Notes under the pieces: model-generated
The model's database searches: none
The model's input: only the letters and a program-made list of their open reading frames with translations
Told to the model about the DNA's origin: nothing
Position numbers and translations under genes: made by a program
Assembly (NCBI GenBank): GCA_016199625.1
Contig: JACQGI010000017.1
Span: forward strand, 1-41,149
Direction: 5' to 3'
Source: Acidobacteriota bacterium
GTDB lineage: Bacteria; Acidobacteriota; Vicinamibacteria; Fen-336
Length of the DNA: 41,149 bases
In this document: one piece after another, positions 32,211 through 41,104 of the stretch
How the letters are laid out: each line of letters starts with the position of its first letter
Position numbering within the stretch: position 1 is the stretch's first letter

Positions 32211-33260
32211 ATGTCCAGAATCCCTGTGGCCATCCTCGGCGCGACCGGTGCTGTGGGACAGCGCTTCCTCCAGCTCCTCGCCGAGCACCCGCTGTTCGAG
32301 GTGGTCGAGGTCGCGGCCTCCGACCGCTCCGCGGGGAAGGCCTATCGCGAGGCGTGCGTCTGGCGTCTGCCGGGGGCCCCTCCGGCCGGCGTCGCGGGCC
32401 TCACCGTCTCCACGACCGAGGCGCCGTTCCGCTCGCGCCTGCTCTTCTCGGGTCTCGATTCCTCCGTCGCCGGCGAGGTGGAGGCGGCCCTCGCCGCGAA
32501 GGGCCACGCGGTCGTCTCGAACTCCCGGAACCACCGCATGGACCCCGACGTGCCGCTCCTCATCCCCGAGGTGAACGCCGACCACCTCGACGCCCTGGGC
32601 GCCCAGCGCCGGCGCACCGGGGGCGGGTACATCGTGACGAACCCCAACTGCAGCGTCGTCGGCCTCGCGATGGCCCTGGCCCCCCTCCATCGGGCCTTCG
32701 GCGTCGAGGCGGCGGCCGTCGTCACCCTCCAGGCCCTCTCCGGCGCGGGCTACCCGGGTGTCGCGTCCCTGGACGTCGTCGACAACGTGATCCCGTTCAT
32801 CGGCGGCGGCGAGGAGGAGAAGATCGAGTCGGAGCCCCGGAAGATCCTCGGGCACTTCGAGGACGGCGGCTTCGTGGCCGCTGCGATGACGATCAGCGCG
32901 TCGGTCCACAGGGTCGCGGTCTCCGACGGGCACACGATGGCGATTCTCGTCCGCCTCGCGAAGCCCGCGTCGCCGGGCGACGCCGCCGCGGCCCTGGCGA
33001 GCTTCCGCGGCGAGCCGCAGGAACGCCGGCTTCCCAGTGCACCCGAGCGGCCGATCCACGTCCTCGACGCCGCCGACCGCCCGCAACCCCGCCTGGACCG
33101 CGACCGGGAGAACGGCATGGCGGTGTCCGTGGGACGGATCCGTCCCGACGGGCTCTTCCACCTGCGCCTGGAGGCCCTCGTCCACAACACCATCCGCGGC
33201 GCCGCCGGTGCGGCCATTCTCAACGCCGAGCTGCTCCAGGCCCGGGGACTCTTGCCGTGA
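32211..33260 (+). CDS. asd: aspartate-semialdehyde dehydrogenase (archaeal/fungal-type)
   Basis: The protein has 349 residues. The NADP motif is AILGATGAVGQRFLQLL (residues 7-23) and the catalytic Cys147 lies in IVTNPNCSVVGLAMALAP. TLQALSGAGYPGVASLDVVD and the longer insert place it with the archaeal/fungal class of the enzyme rather than the enterobacterial one. A conserved His is in DGHTMAILVRLAKP. It reduces aspartyl phosphate to the semialdehyde at the branch point to lysine and threonine. The start follows a -10 box by 7 nt. lysC starts 22 nt downstream. Confidence 0.95.
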   Translation: MSRIPVAILGATGAVGQRFLQLLAEHPLFEVVEVAASDRSAGKAYREACVWRLPGAPPAGVAGLTVSTTEAPFRSRLLFSGLDSSVAGEVEAALAAKGHAVVSNSRNHRMDPDVPLLIPEVNADHLDALGAQRRRTGGGYIVTNPNCSVVGLAMALAPLHRAFGVEAAAVVTLQALSGAGYPGVASLDVVDNVIPFIGGGEEEKIESEPRKILGHFEDGGFVAAAMTISASVHRVAVSDGHTMAILVRLAKPASPGDAAAALASFRGEPQERRLPSAPERPIHVLDAADRPQPRLDRDRENGMAVSVGRIRPDGLFHLRLEALVHNTIRGAAGAAILNAELLQARGLLP

Positions 33261-33282
33261 CCTCCGCAGGACGGTGGACCCG

Positions 33283-34647
33283 ATGATCGTGATGAAGTTC
33301 GGCGGGACGTCGGTGGGCTCCGCCGAGCGGATCCGAGCCCTCGGCGACCGGGTGCGCGAACGCCTGTCGCGCCGCCCCGTCGTCGTGGTGTCCGCCCTCT
33401 CGCGCGTGACGGACCTCCTGATCCGAGGCGCGAACCTGGCCCTCGAGCGCGACCCGGCCTGCGATGCCCTCGTCCACGATCTCCTCGACCGGCACCGTGC
33501 CGTCGTCCACGAGCTCTTCCCGGCCGGGCCGTTGCGCGAGGGCCTCGTCGCCCGCCTCGAGACCGTCGTCTCCGAGCTGAGGACGCTCTATTCCGGCGTC
33601 CACGCACTCGAGGAGCTGACTCCCCGCTCCCTCGACGCCATCTCCGGCATGGGCGAACGGCTCTCGTGCGAGATCGCGGCCGAAGCCCTGGCCGCAGCAG
33701 GGATCCCGGCGCGCGCGGTGGACGCCCGTACCGTGCTCGTCACCGACGAGAGCTTCGGGCGCGCCGTGCCGCTGATGGACGACACGGCGGCCCGCGTGTC
33801 CCGGACGGTCCGGCCCCTCGTCACGTCCGGAACCGTCCCGGTCCTCGGGGGCTTCATCGGCGCGACCCGGAACGGCGTGGCCACGACCCTCGGTCGCGGC
33901 GGCTCGGACTGGTCGGCGGCGCTCCTCGGAGCGACGCTTCCGGCCGAGGAGATCCAGATCTGGACCGACGTGGACGGGATGATGACCGTGGATCCGCGGG
34001 TGGTGCCCGGCGCGCGGGTGATTCCCGAGGTCAGCTTCGACGAGGCGGCGGAGCTCGCCTACTTCGGCGCCAAGGTGCTCCACCCCGCCACGATCCGGCC
34101 CGCGGTGGAGCAGGGCATCCCCGTCCTCGTCCTGAACTCGCTCAACCCGGCCTCCTCCGGGACGCGCATCGTCGGCCGTGCTCCCGACGACGTGCCGGGG
34201 GAGCCCCGCGCCATCGCCTTCAAGAAGGGCATCACGGTCCTCCTGATCTCGCAGCCGCGAATGCTCATGGCCTACGGCTTCGTCGCGCGGGTCTTCGAGG
34301 CCTTCGACCGGCACCGCACCTCCGTGGACCTCATCGCCACGTCCGAGGTCTCGATCTCCCTCACTGTGGACGATCCCGAGCACGTTCCCGCGATCCAGGC
34401 GGACCTGGCGGGGCTGGGCGAGGTCCGAATCATGCCCGGCATGGCGATCGTCTCCGTGGTGGGGCGCGGCTTCATCCGGCAGCCCGGCCTCGCGGGCCGC
34501 ATCTTCCAGGCGCTGCGCGACGTCAACGTCCTGATGATCTCGTTTGGCGCGTCCGACGTGAACATCTCCTTCGTGGTGGCCGAAGGGGCGGCCGAGCCGG
34601 CGGTTCGCCTGCTCCACCAGGAGCTCTTCGAGGGGGGGCGCGGGTGA
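33283..34647 (+). CDS. lysC: aspartate kinase
   Basis: The protein has 454 residues. It begins IVMKFGGTSVGSAERIRALG (kinase motif) and carries SGMGERLSCEIAAEALAAAG, then TLGRGGSDWSAALLGATLPA and the KVLHPATIRPAVEQGIPVLV stretch. Two ACT domains follow (about 305-450), with FKKGITVLLISQPRMLMAYG and VSVVGRGFIRQPGLAGRIFQ, so feedback control by lysine and/or threonine is likely. The length fits the monofunctional AKIII class. AGGACGG upstream sets the ATG at 33283. Its stop overlaps dapB as GTGA. Confidence 0.96.
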   Translation: MIVMKFGGTSVGSAERIRALGDRVRERLSRRPVVVVSALSRVTDLLIRGANLALERDPACDALVHDLLDRHRAVVHELFPAGPLREGLVARLETVVSELRTLYSGVHALEELTPRSLDAISGMGERLSCEIAAEALAAAGIPARAVDARTVLVTDESFGRAVPLMDDTAARVSRTVRPLVTSGTVPVLGGFIGATRNGVATTLGRGGSDWSAALLGATLPAEEIQIWTDVDGMMTVDPRVVPGARVIPEVSFDEAAELAYFGAKVLHPATIRPAVEQGIPVLVLNSLNPASSGTRIVGRAPDDVPGEPRAIAFKKGITVLLISQPRMLMAYGFVARVFEAFDRHRTSVDLIATSEVSISLTVDDPEHVPAIQADLAGLGEVRIMPGMAIVSVVGRGFIRQPGLAGRIFQALRDVNVLMISFGASDVNISFVVAEGAAEPAVRLLHQELFEGGRG

Positions 34648-35357
34648 GGATCGGCATCGTCGGCCACGGCACCATGGGACGAGAGGTGGAGGCCGTGCTG
34701 GCCGAGCGCGGGCACCAGCCCGTGATCGTGACCCGCGGCCGGCCCTTTCCCGCGGGCTGCACCGTGGGGATCGACTTCTCCGCCGCCGAGGCGGTCCCGG
34801 GGAACGTGGCCAACGCCCTGAAGGCCGGCGCGCGCTACGTGGTCGGGACCACGGGCTGGGCGGAGCGCCTCGCCGAGGTGCGCGCGGCCGTCGAGGAGGC
34901 CGGCGGCGGGCTCGTCCACGCCGCCAACTTCTCCCTCGGCGTCAACCTGTTCTACCGCGTCGTCCGGGAGGCGGCAGCGCTCCTCACCCGCTTCCCTGAT
35001 TACGACCCGTACGTCCTCGAGCGGCACCACCGCCGGAAGAAAGACGCGCCGTCGGGCACCGCCAAGGCCCTCGCGGCGATTCTGGAGGCGGCCGGGGGGC
35101 GCCGCCGGAAGGCCGCGACGGCCCTCGACGGTGCCATTGCCGAGGACTCCTTCCACGTCGCCTCGCTCCGGGCCGGCGGCATCGTCGGGGACCACACGGT
35201 GGGCTTCGACTCCGGGGGCGACGAGATCCTCCTCGAGCACCGCGCCCGCTCCCGGCGCGGCTTCGCCCTCGGAGCCGTCCTGGCCGCCGAATGGATCAGC
35301 AGTCGGACGGGCTTCTACGCCTTCGACGCCGTGCTGGAAGACCTGGCCCGGAGCTGA
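34644..35357 (+). CDS. dapB: 4-hydroxy-tetrahydrodipicolinate reductase
   Basis: The protein has 237 residues, the short form. The nucleotide motif is RIGIVGHGTMGREVEAVLAE. The active site has VLERHHRRKKDAPSGTAKAL with His128/His129, Lys132/Lys133 and the GTA loop, and the region VVGTTGWAE binds substrate. It makes tetrahydrodipicolinate for diaminopimelate and lysine. The GTG start overlaps the lysC stop by four bases, so expression is coupled. dapA is absent from this cluster. The stop is only 7 nt from the convergent stop of the binding-protein gene. Confidence 0.95.
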   Translation: MRIGIVGHGTMGREVEAVLAERGHQPVIVTRGRPFPAGCTVGIDFSAAEAVPGNVANALKAGARYVVGTTGWAERLAEVRAAVEEAGGGLVHAANFSLGVNLFYRVVREAAALLTRFPDYDPYVLERHHRRKKDAPSGTAKALAAILEAAGGRRRKAATALDGAIAEDSFHVASLRAGGIVGDHTVGFDSGGDEILLEHRARSRRGFALGAVLAAEWISSRTGFYAFDAVLEDLARS

Positions 35358-35364
35358 GCCGCCG

Positions 35365-36855
35365 TCAACGCCCGCGCCTCATGTGCCGCCCGAGCAGCAT
35401 GCGGTCGAGCCGCGGCTGCCACTCGACGCCCCGGCGGATGCCGTAGACGTCGTGGGGGACGAGCAACGGAATGAGGTAGAGGTCGTCCATCAGCACGCGC
35501 ATCCCCTCCTGCAGCAGCCCGCGCCGTTCGACGAGGTCGAGGGTCACGCCGCTCTGCTCGACGATCTCGTCCAGCGCCGCGTTGGAGTAGCCGATGAAGT
35601 TCGTCTGGCCGTAGCCCCGCCCCTCGTCCTGGGTGTGGACGAAGCTGTCGAAGATGTCGCTGGCGTCGGCGGAGGGGGTCGCGACGCCGCCGTAGTAGAA
35701 GTCGATGGCGCCGGCCCTGAGCCGCGGGTACAGGTCCGGCCACGGCGCGCTCCGCAGGTCCACGACGAGCCTGAGGTCCCGGAGCTGCCGCGCGATCTCG
35801 TCGCCGCGCCTTCCGTCGCGGTACTCGAGGGTCACGGCGAAGCCTCTCCCCTGCCCCGCTTCGGCGAGCAGGCGGCGCGCGGCCTCGAGGTCTCTCTCGG
35901 GGGGCAGCAGCCCGGGGTCGTACCCGAAGATCCCCGGGCCGACCATCTGCCCCGCAGGCTGGCCGTACCCTCCCTGGGTCGCTTCGACGAGACGCCGCCG
36001 GTCGAGGGCGAGGTGGATCGCCCGGCGGACGCGCGGATCGGCGAAGCGGGGGTCGCCGACGCGGAGGCCGAGGTACTCGATGATGGACGACGTCCGCGCC
36101 ACGACCCGGTAGTCCCCGCCCGCCTCCAGCCCGCGCGCATCGGCGGGATCGAGGTCCTGGACCACGTCCACTTCGCCCGCGAGCAGCCGTCGAGTCCGCT
36201 CGCGGGGATCCCGCACCGGCACCAGCTCGAGCGGGAGCAGCCCCGCGTCCGTCGCCGCCGGATCGAGGCGCAGCACCCGACCCCGCTCGTAGGCCGAGAA
36301 GCGATAGGCGCCGCTCCCCACCGGTGTCGTGATCTCGCCGGGGGCGTCGCGTGGGACCACGAAGACGAAAGCCAGCTTGTTCAGGAGGATCGGGAAGGCG
36401 CGCCGGGTGCGGATCTCGACCCCCGCCGACCCCATCGCCGTGACCTTCTCGATCTCGACGAGGAAGCCGGCCACGCTGGTCTTGGGGTGGTGGCGGGCGC
36501 GCTCGAGGCTCGACACGACGTCCGCGGCCTCCAAGGGCCGCCCGTCGTGGAAGCGGGCCCCGGGACGGAGGTGGAACCGCCACGTGCGCTCGTCCGGGTT
36601 CTCCCAGCCGGATGCCAGGCTCGGACCCGCCCGCAGCTCCGAGTCGAACACGGTGAGGGCCTCGAAGACGTTGGCGAGCACGCCGTAGGTCAGGACGTCG
36701 TTCTGGAGGTGCGGGTCCAGGCTGATGGGGTCGTTGTGCACGGCGATGCGGATGGGCGCCGGCGGGCCCGCCGGATCGCACGCGGCGAGCGCCAGGAGGG
36801 TTACGAGGCCTCGTGCGAAGAGAGACGAGACACGGGACGGCCGTCGGCGGCGCAT
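35365..36855 (-). CDS. peptide/nickel-type (SBP family 5) substrate-binding lipoprotein
   Basis: The protein has 496 residues. A lipoprotein signal ends in the lipobox LALAAC with Cys26. The SBP_bac_5 signature is clear: IAVHNDPISLDPHLQNDVLT, then VLANVFEALTVFDSELRAGP and GARFHDGRPLEAADVVSSLE; the later DPRVRRAIHLALDRRRLVEA is typical too. It would bind an oligopeptide, opine or similar ligand in the periplasm. No permease or ATPase genes are adjacent, so it is an orphan. The ATG at 36855 was chosen because a -10 box (TAGAAT) lies 17 nt upstream; a GTG at 36888 would be before the transcription start. It is divergent from the TonB receptor. Confidence 0.9.
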   Translation of the reverse strand: MRRRRPSRVSSLFARGLVTLLALAACDPAGPPAPIRIAVHNDPISLDPHLQNDVLTYGVLANVFEALTVFDSELRAGPSLASGWENPDERTWRFHLRPGARFHDGRPLEAADVVSSLERARHHPKTSVAGFLVEIEKVTAMGSAGVEIRTRRAFPILLNKLAFVFVVPRDAPGEITTPVGSGAYRFSAYERGRVLRLDPAATDAGLLPLELVPVRDPRERTRRLLAGEVDVVQDLDPADARGLEAGGDYRVVARTSSIIEYLGLRVGDPRFADPRVRRAIHLALDRRRLVEATQGGYGQPAGQMVGPGIFGYDPGLLPPERDLEAARRLLAEAGQGRGFAVTLEYRDGRRGDEIARQLRDLRLVVDLRSAPWPDLYPRLRAGAIDFYYGGVATPSADASDIFDSFVHTQDEGRGYGQTNFIGYSNAALDEIVEQSGVTLDLVERRGLLQEGMRVLMDDLYLIPLLVPHDVYGIRRGVEWQPRLDRMLLGRHMRRGR

Positions 36856-36872
36856 TCGGGGATGCCGCGCCG

Positions 36873-36878
36873 ATTCTA
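36873..36878 (-). promoter_or_regulatory. -10 box of the binding-lipoprotein gene
   Basis: TAGAAT on the minus strand lies 17 nt before the ATG at 36855 and excludes the upstream GTG as start. No clear -35. Confidence 0.4.
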
Positions 36879-36925
36879 GCAGTCCCACGAGCGGCCGCCT
36901 CCTCGCGGGCTCCCGTGACCTTACG

Positions 36926-36955
36926 TTGACAAGCGCGCCGCGCGTCGCCTATAAC
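36926..36955 (+). promoter_or_regulatory. promoter of the TonB receptor gene
   Basis: TTGACA (36926-36931) and TATAAC (36950-36955) are separated by 18 nt, a strong promoter. The leader of about 60 nt contains a hairpin, GGCTTC (36988-36993) with GAAGCC (36999-37004), just before a GAGGAGG ribosome site. The leader is too short for a cobalamin riboswitch. Confidence 0.75.
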
Positions 36956-37022
36956 ATCTTCCACCATCGTGCCTTGGGCGCCCCACTGGCTTCAAACCGA
37001 AGCCCTGACCGAGGAGGCAGAC

Positions 37023-39659
37023 ATGTTCGGGTTCGGGACCAGGAGCCTGCGGCTCGCCGCAGCGCTCGCGTTCCTCTTCACGACGCCGGTCTTCGCCCAG
37101 GAGGGCAAGGTCACCGGCAAGGTGCTGGACAACACAGGCGGCGCGCTGCCGGGCGTGACCGTCACGATCACCGAGGCGGGCGGGACCGTCAAGACCGCCA
37201 TCACGGGCGGGGACGGCTCCTATGCGATCCCCGCGCCGGCCGGCGTGTACACCGTCGCGGCCGAACTCCTCGGCTTCCGAAAGGGGCTCCAGAGGGGCGT
37301 GACCGTCACCGCCGGAGCCTCCGCGGCCGTGGACTTCACCCTCGTGGCGTGGCTCGCCGAGGAGATCACCGTCACGGCCATGAAGCGCGACGACACGGTC
37401 CAGAGCGTGCCGTTCTCCATCGCGGCGCCCAGCGAGGACGTCCTGCGCTCCCGCGGCGCCGACGGCATCGAGGCCGTGGCCGCCAACGTGGGCGGCTTCG
37501 CGGTCCAGAGCCTCGGGCCCGGCCAGAGCCAGGTCGCCATGCGGGGAGTCTCCGCCGGGCAGATCGTCCGCGACCAGCCGGGCGTCAAGGAGCAGGTCGG
37601 CGTCTACCTCGACGAGTCCGTCATCTCCCTCTCGCTGTTCACGCCCGACGTCGACCTCTTCGACGTGAACCGCGTCGAGGTCCTCCGCGGCCCCCAGGGG
37701 ACGCTCTTCGGCTCCGGCTCACTTTCGGGCACGGTGCGGTACATCACCAACCAGCCCGAGATGGGCGAGAAGAAGTTCTTCGGCGAGCTCACGGGCAACA
37801 GCCTCCAGGACGGCAACCAGGGGGGCAACGTCAAGCTCGGCTTCAACGCCCCCATGGGCGAGAAGGCCGCCCTGCGCGCCGTGGGCTACTACAACCGGAT
37901 CGCCGGATACATCGACTCCCCGTCGGCGACGCGCAGCGGAGGCGTGGTGCGGCCCGATCCCAGCAGCAGGGACGAGGACGTCAACACGGGCTACCGGGCC
38001 GGCGGCCGCGCGGCGATCAAGTTCGCCCCGAACGACAAGCTGACGATCACGCCGCGGCTCATCTACCAGAAGGTGCAGATGGACGGCTGGAACCGGGTCG
38101 ACGCCTTCAACATCCTGGCGAACCCGTTCACGACCACGCGACCGGCCGTGACCCTCGGCGAGCGGGAGGGCTTCGCCCAGCTCGAGGAGACCTTCACCGA
38201 CGAATTCGCCCTCGCGGACCTCACGATCGACTACGACTTCGGGGACGTGAACCTCACCTCGATCAGCTCGTACACCGATCGGGACATCCTGGTCATCCGC
38301 GACGCGACCTCGCTCACCGCCAGCATCACGGGCGGCAGCATCGGCCTGCCCGAGAACGTCTACAGCATCGACGCGCCGCTCTTCGACGCCACGACGGCGA
38401 AGGTCTTCACCGAGGAGCTGCGCCTGTCGGGGAGCAGGGAGAAGTTCCAGTGGGTGCTGGGCGGCTTCTACAGCCACACGGACCGGGACTACGGCCAGGA
38501 TCTGCCGGTGATCGGCTTCGAGGCCCTGACGGGCATCCCGACCGCGGGACTCCGCGCGCCGACGGACAGCCTGTTCTTCTCCGACCTGGGCTACAAGCTC
38601 GACCAGATCGCGGGCTTCGGCGAGGGAACATTGTCACTGACCGACGAGGTCAGCGTGACCGCCGGTCTCCGCTTCTACCACTTCAGCGAGGACAAGGAGC
38701 AGATCTTCGACGGCATCTTCGGCAACGACAACAACGGCGTCTCCCTGGTCTCGCAGCCCGGATCCACCGACGCGAACGGCGTGGCGCCGCGCTTCATCCT
38801 CTCCTACAAGGTCAGCGAGCGCTCGAACCTGAACGCCCAGGTCTCGAGGGGCTTCCGACTGGGCGGCATCAACGACCCGCTCAACGTTCCCCTCTGCACG
38901 CCCCAGGACCTCGCGACCTTCGGCAACAAGGAGACCTGGGACGACGAGACCGCCTGGAACTACGAGATCGGCTCGAAGTCGCGGATCCTCAACAACCGCG
39001 GCGCCTTCAACATCGCCGCCTTCTACATGGACATCCGCGACCTGCAGGCCACGGTCACGGCAGGCTCGTGCTCGTCGCGTCTGATCTTCAACGTCCCCAA
39101 GGCGCGCAGCCAGGGCGTCGAGGTGGAGTTCGAGGTGGCGCCGAACCGGAACTTCGATTTCGCGGTCTCCGGTAGCTACACGGACTCCGAGCTCCGGTCC
39201 ACCGTGCCGCCGGCGTCGGACACGGGCATCCTCGAAGGCCGGCGCCTGCCCACCGTGCCCAAGTTCCAGATGGCGGCGGCGGCGACCTACCAGTGGGAGA
39301 TCGGCACCGCCTCCCTGGGCTACGTGACCGGCACCTTCCAGCACGTCGGCGACCGCTTCACCCAGGTCAACGACGAGGACCTCGGCACGCTGAACCTGCT
39401 CTCGTTCGGGGCCGGCACCATCGGCGCCCCGCTGACCCAGAGCACGTTGACGTACGACCCGAAGCTGCCGTCCTACAGCGTCGTCAACGTCCGCGTGGGC
39501 GTCCGGGCTAACAGGTGGGAGGTGGCGGCGTTCGCGAACAACGTCACAGACGAGCTGGCCTTCCTGTCGTTCGACCGCGAGCGCGGGACCCGCGCCCGGA
39601 TCTTCTACCTGACCAACCAGCCCCGGACCTTCGGCATCACGACGCGCTTCAACTTCTAG
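37023..39659 (+). CDS. TonB-dependent outer-membrane receptor
   Basis: The protein has 878 residues. The signal peptide ends at about residue 25 (TPVFA before QEGKV). Residues about 27-110 are a carboxypeptidase-regulatory-like beta-sandwich (GKVTGKVLDNTGGALPGVTV), and EEITVTAMKRDDTVQSVPFS resembles a TonB box/plug start. The plug follows (about 125-240) with VNRVEVLRGPQGTLFGSGSL, and a 22-strand barrel ends in TFGITTRFNF with the C-terminal Phe needed for barrel assembly. Similarity to the FecA/IroN type of plug suggests a small ligand such as a siderophore or oligomer, but the ligand is unknown. ExbB/ExbD/TonB are not in the window. The ribosome site GAGGAGG and a strong promoter fix the start. 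Confidence 0.94.
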   Translation: MFGFGTRSLRLAAALAFLFTTPVFAQEGKVTGKVLDNTGGALPGVTVTITEAGGTVKTAITGGDGSYAIPAPAGVYTVAAELLGFRKGLQRGVTVTAGASAAVDFTLVAWLAEEITVTAMKRDDTVQSVPFSIAAPSEDVLRSRGADGIEAVAANVGGFAVQSLGPGQSQVAMRGVSAGQIVRDQPGVKEQVGVYLDESVISLSLFTPDVDLFDVNRVEVLRGPQGTLFGSGSLSGTVRYITNQPEMGEKKFFGELTGNSLQDGNQGGNVKLGFNAPMGEKAALRAVGYYNRIAGYIDSPSATRSGGVVRPDPSSRDEDVNTGYRAGGRAAIKFAPNDKLTITPRLIYQKVQMDGWNRVDAFNILANPFTTTRPAVTLGEREGFAQLEETFTDEFALADLTIDYDFGDVNLTSISSYTDRDILVIRDATSLTASITGGSIGLPENVYSIDAPLFDATTAKVFTEELRLSGSREKFQWVLGGFYSHTDRDYGQDLPVIGFEALTGIPTAGLRAPTDSLFFSDLGYKLDQIAGFGEGTLSLTDEVSVTAGLRFYHFSEDKEQIFDGIFGNDNNGVSLVSQPGSTDANGVAPRFILSYKVSERSNLNAQVSRGFRLGGINDPLNVPLCTPQDLATFGNKETWDDETAWNYEIGSKSRILNNRGAFNIAAFYMDIRDLQATVTAGSCSSRLIFNVPKARSQGVEVEFEVAPNRNFDFAVSGSYTDSELRSTVPPASDTGILEGRRLPTVPKFQMAAAATYQWEIGTASLGYVTGTFQHVGDRFTQVNDEDLGTLNLLSFGAGTIGAPLTQSTLTYDPKLPSYSVVNVRVGVRANRWEVAAFANNVTDELAFLSFDRERGTRARIFYLTNQPRTFGITTRFNF

Positions 39660-39676
39660 GACGGCTCCGCAGGAAT

Positions 39677-39714
39677 CGAGGGCGCCCCGATCGTCCGGGG
39701 CGCCCTCGCTTTTT
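39677..39714 (+). terminator. intrinsic terminator of the TonB receptor gene
   Basis: CGAGGGCGCCCCG (39677-39689) and CGGGGCGCCCTCG (39696-39708) pair perfectly over 13 bp around a 6-nt loop, followed by C and five Ts (39710-39714). The T-run touches the stop codon of the convergent oxidase gene. Confidence 0.92.
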
Positions 39715-40967
39715 CAGTACACCGACCGCTTCTGCACCTTCTCCTTCGTGGCCAGGCTGAAGCGGGGCTCCACCGCCCCGCCCTCGACGATGCGCGCGGC
39801 CACGTACTCGCCCAGGGCCGGTCCGTGCTTGTAGCCGTGGCCCGAGCCGCCGCCCACCAGCCAGACGTTCTCGCGCTCGGGATGCCGGTCGATCAGGAAA
39901 TCGCCGTTGGACGTGTTCTCGTACTGGCACACCTCACTGGCGACGAGGGGCGCATCCTTGAGGCCGGGGAAGCGCCGCGAGACGAACCCCCGGACGCCGG
40001 TCAGGGTCTCCGGCGTGATCACGCGCTCGCCCGAATCCGGGTCGAAGGCCGGCCCGTGGCGATCCGGGGCCACCTTGAAGCCGCGTCCCCGGAAGTCGGG
40101 CACGCCGTAGATCTCCTCGGCGAAGTCCACCCAGACCGGCATCTCCGGCGTGCGGAAGCGGGTGTCTCCCGGCGCGGGACCGAAGTAGAAGACCTCCTGA
40201 CGCGTGGGGAAGATGCGCTCGCCGAGCAGATCCGGGAACAGCTTCGGCAGCCAGGGACCGCAGGCGAAGACGAACGCGCCCGCCTTGACCGTCTCTCCCG
40301 CGGCAGTGGCCACCGAGTCGAGACGTCCCTTCCCCACCGGCGGGACGACCCCCGCCTGGAGGTACTCGCCGCCCTCGGTCATCGCGAGCTGGGCCACGGC
40401 CTGGACGGCATGGAAGGCCATCAGGAAACCGCTGTCGGGCTCGTGGATCGCCCAGGTGTTCGCGCCGAAGTCGATCTGGGGCCAACGGCGGTCCAGCTCC
40501 GCGCGCTCGAGCCGCTCGTGGCGGATCCCGAACCGCGGCAGCGTCGCCAGCGTCTTCGTCGTGAGGGGGTCCTGGCCCCGGGCCATCCAGAGCACGCCGA
40601 CCGGCTGGAACAGCGACGGCCGTCCCACCTTGCGGAAGAGCGCCTTCCACAGCTCCAGGGACCGCCTCGACCACCGCGTGTAGATCTCCTGGTCGCCGTA
40701 CCCCATGCGGATGACCCGGCTCTGCCCGCCGGAGCTGGAGCGCGCGTTGCCCGGGCCGTACGCGTCCAGGAGTGCGACGCGGCGCCCCGCCTGCCGGAGC
40801 TGATACGCGATCCATGCGCCGAACACCCCGGCGCCCACGACCGCCACGTCGTAGGCGCGCCCGGCCCAGAGCGCCGGCGCCTCCGCCCGCGCCAGGGCCG
40901 GCGCCAACGTCGCACCGATCACCCCCGCCCCCGCGGTCTTCACGAAGTCCCGGCGCGTCGTCTTCAT
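39714..40967 (-). CDS. sarcosine oxidase-like FAD-dependent oxidoreductase (DAO family), Tat-exported
   Basis: The protein has 417 residues. A Tat-type signal (MKTTRRDFVKTAGAGVIGAT) opens it, so the folded flavoprotein should be periplasmic. The FAD motif is DVAVVGAGVFGAWIAYQLRQ. GNARSSSGGQSRVIRMGYGD is the family's second FAD-contacting segment. Cys347 in SEVCQYENTSNGDFLIDRHP corresponds to the cysteine that binds FAD covalently in monomeric sarcosine oxidase and N-methyltryptophan oxidase. It probably oxidises an N-methyl or secondary amino acid, producing hydrogen peroxide. GAGGAGGG precedes the ATG. It is convergent with the TonB receptor; a shared substrate is an inference. Confidence 0.9.
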   Translation of the reverse strand: MKTTRRDFVKTAGAGVIGATLAPALARAEAPALWAGRAYDVAVVGAGVFGAWIAYQLRQAGRRVALLDAYGPGNARSSSGGQSRVIRMGYGDQEIYTRWSRRSLELWKALFRKVGRPSLFQPVGVLWMARGQDPLTTKTLATLPRFGIRHERLERAELDRRWPQIDFGANTWAIHEPDSGFLMAFHAVQAVAQLAMTEGGEYLQAGVVPPVGKGRLDSVATAAGETVKAGAFVFACGPWLPKLFPDLLGERIFPTRQEVFYFGPAPGDTRFRTPEMPVWVDFAEEIYGVPDFRGRGFKVAPDRHGPAFDPDSGERVITPETLTGVRGFVSRRFPGLKDAPLVASEVCQYENTSNGDFLIDRHPERENVWLVGGGSGHGYKHGPALGEYVAARIVEGGAVEPRFSLATKEKVQKRSVY

Positions 40968-40984
40968 CCTTCGCCCTCCTCACC

Positions 40985-41033
40985 GATGGATCCGAGCATC
41001 CAGGCCTCCCGGGATCCATCGCGCGCCATTATC
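40985..41033 (-). promoter_or_regulatory. promoter region and inverted repeat before the oxidase gene
   Basis: A -10-like GATAAT lies on the minus strand at 41033-41028. Just downstream GATGGATCC (40985-40993) and GGATCCATC (41012-41020) form a perfect 9-bp inverted repeat with an 18-nt spacer, which could be an operator or a leader hairpin. No clear -35. Confidence 0.45.
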
Positions 41034-41050
41034 CGTCGCTCCCCCCGTTG

Positions 41051-41079
41051 TTGAGGCGGCGCCGGCCTTCTGGTAAACT
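41051..41079 (+). promoter_or_regulatory. promoter of the tRNA-Ala gene
   Basis: TTGAGG (41051-41056) and TAAACT (41074-41079) are separated by 17 nt, 25 nt upstream of the mature 5' end. Confidence 0.6.
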
Positions 41080-41104
41080 CTCTCTTCTTCGCCCCGCCGA
41101 TCGT

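Noticed and set aside
32123-32233. Upstream extension of the kinase to an earlier start
   Set aside because: It would add 37 residues without similarity, overlap the asd promoter and start codon, and precede the kinase -10 box.
33261-33282. Lysine riboswitch upstream of lysC
   Set aside because: Only 22 nt separate asd and lysC, and the operon start is leaderless; there is no room for the 170-nt element.
36956-37022. Cobalamin or other riboswitch before the TonB receptor
   Set aside because: The leader is about 60 nt and contains a single 6-bp hairpin, far short of a B12 element.
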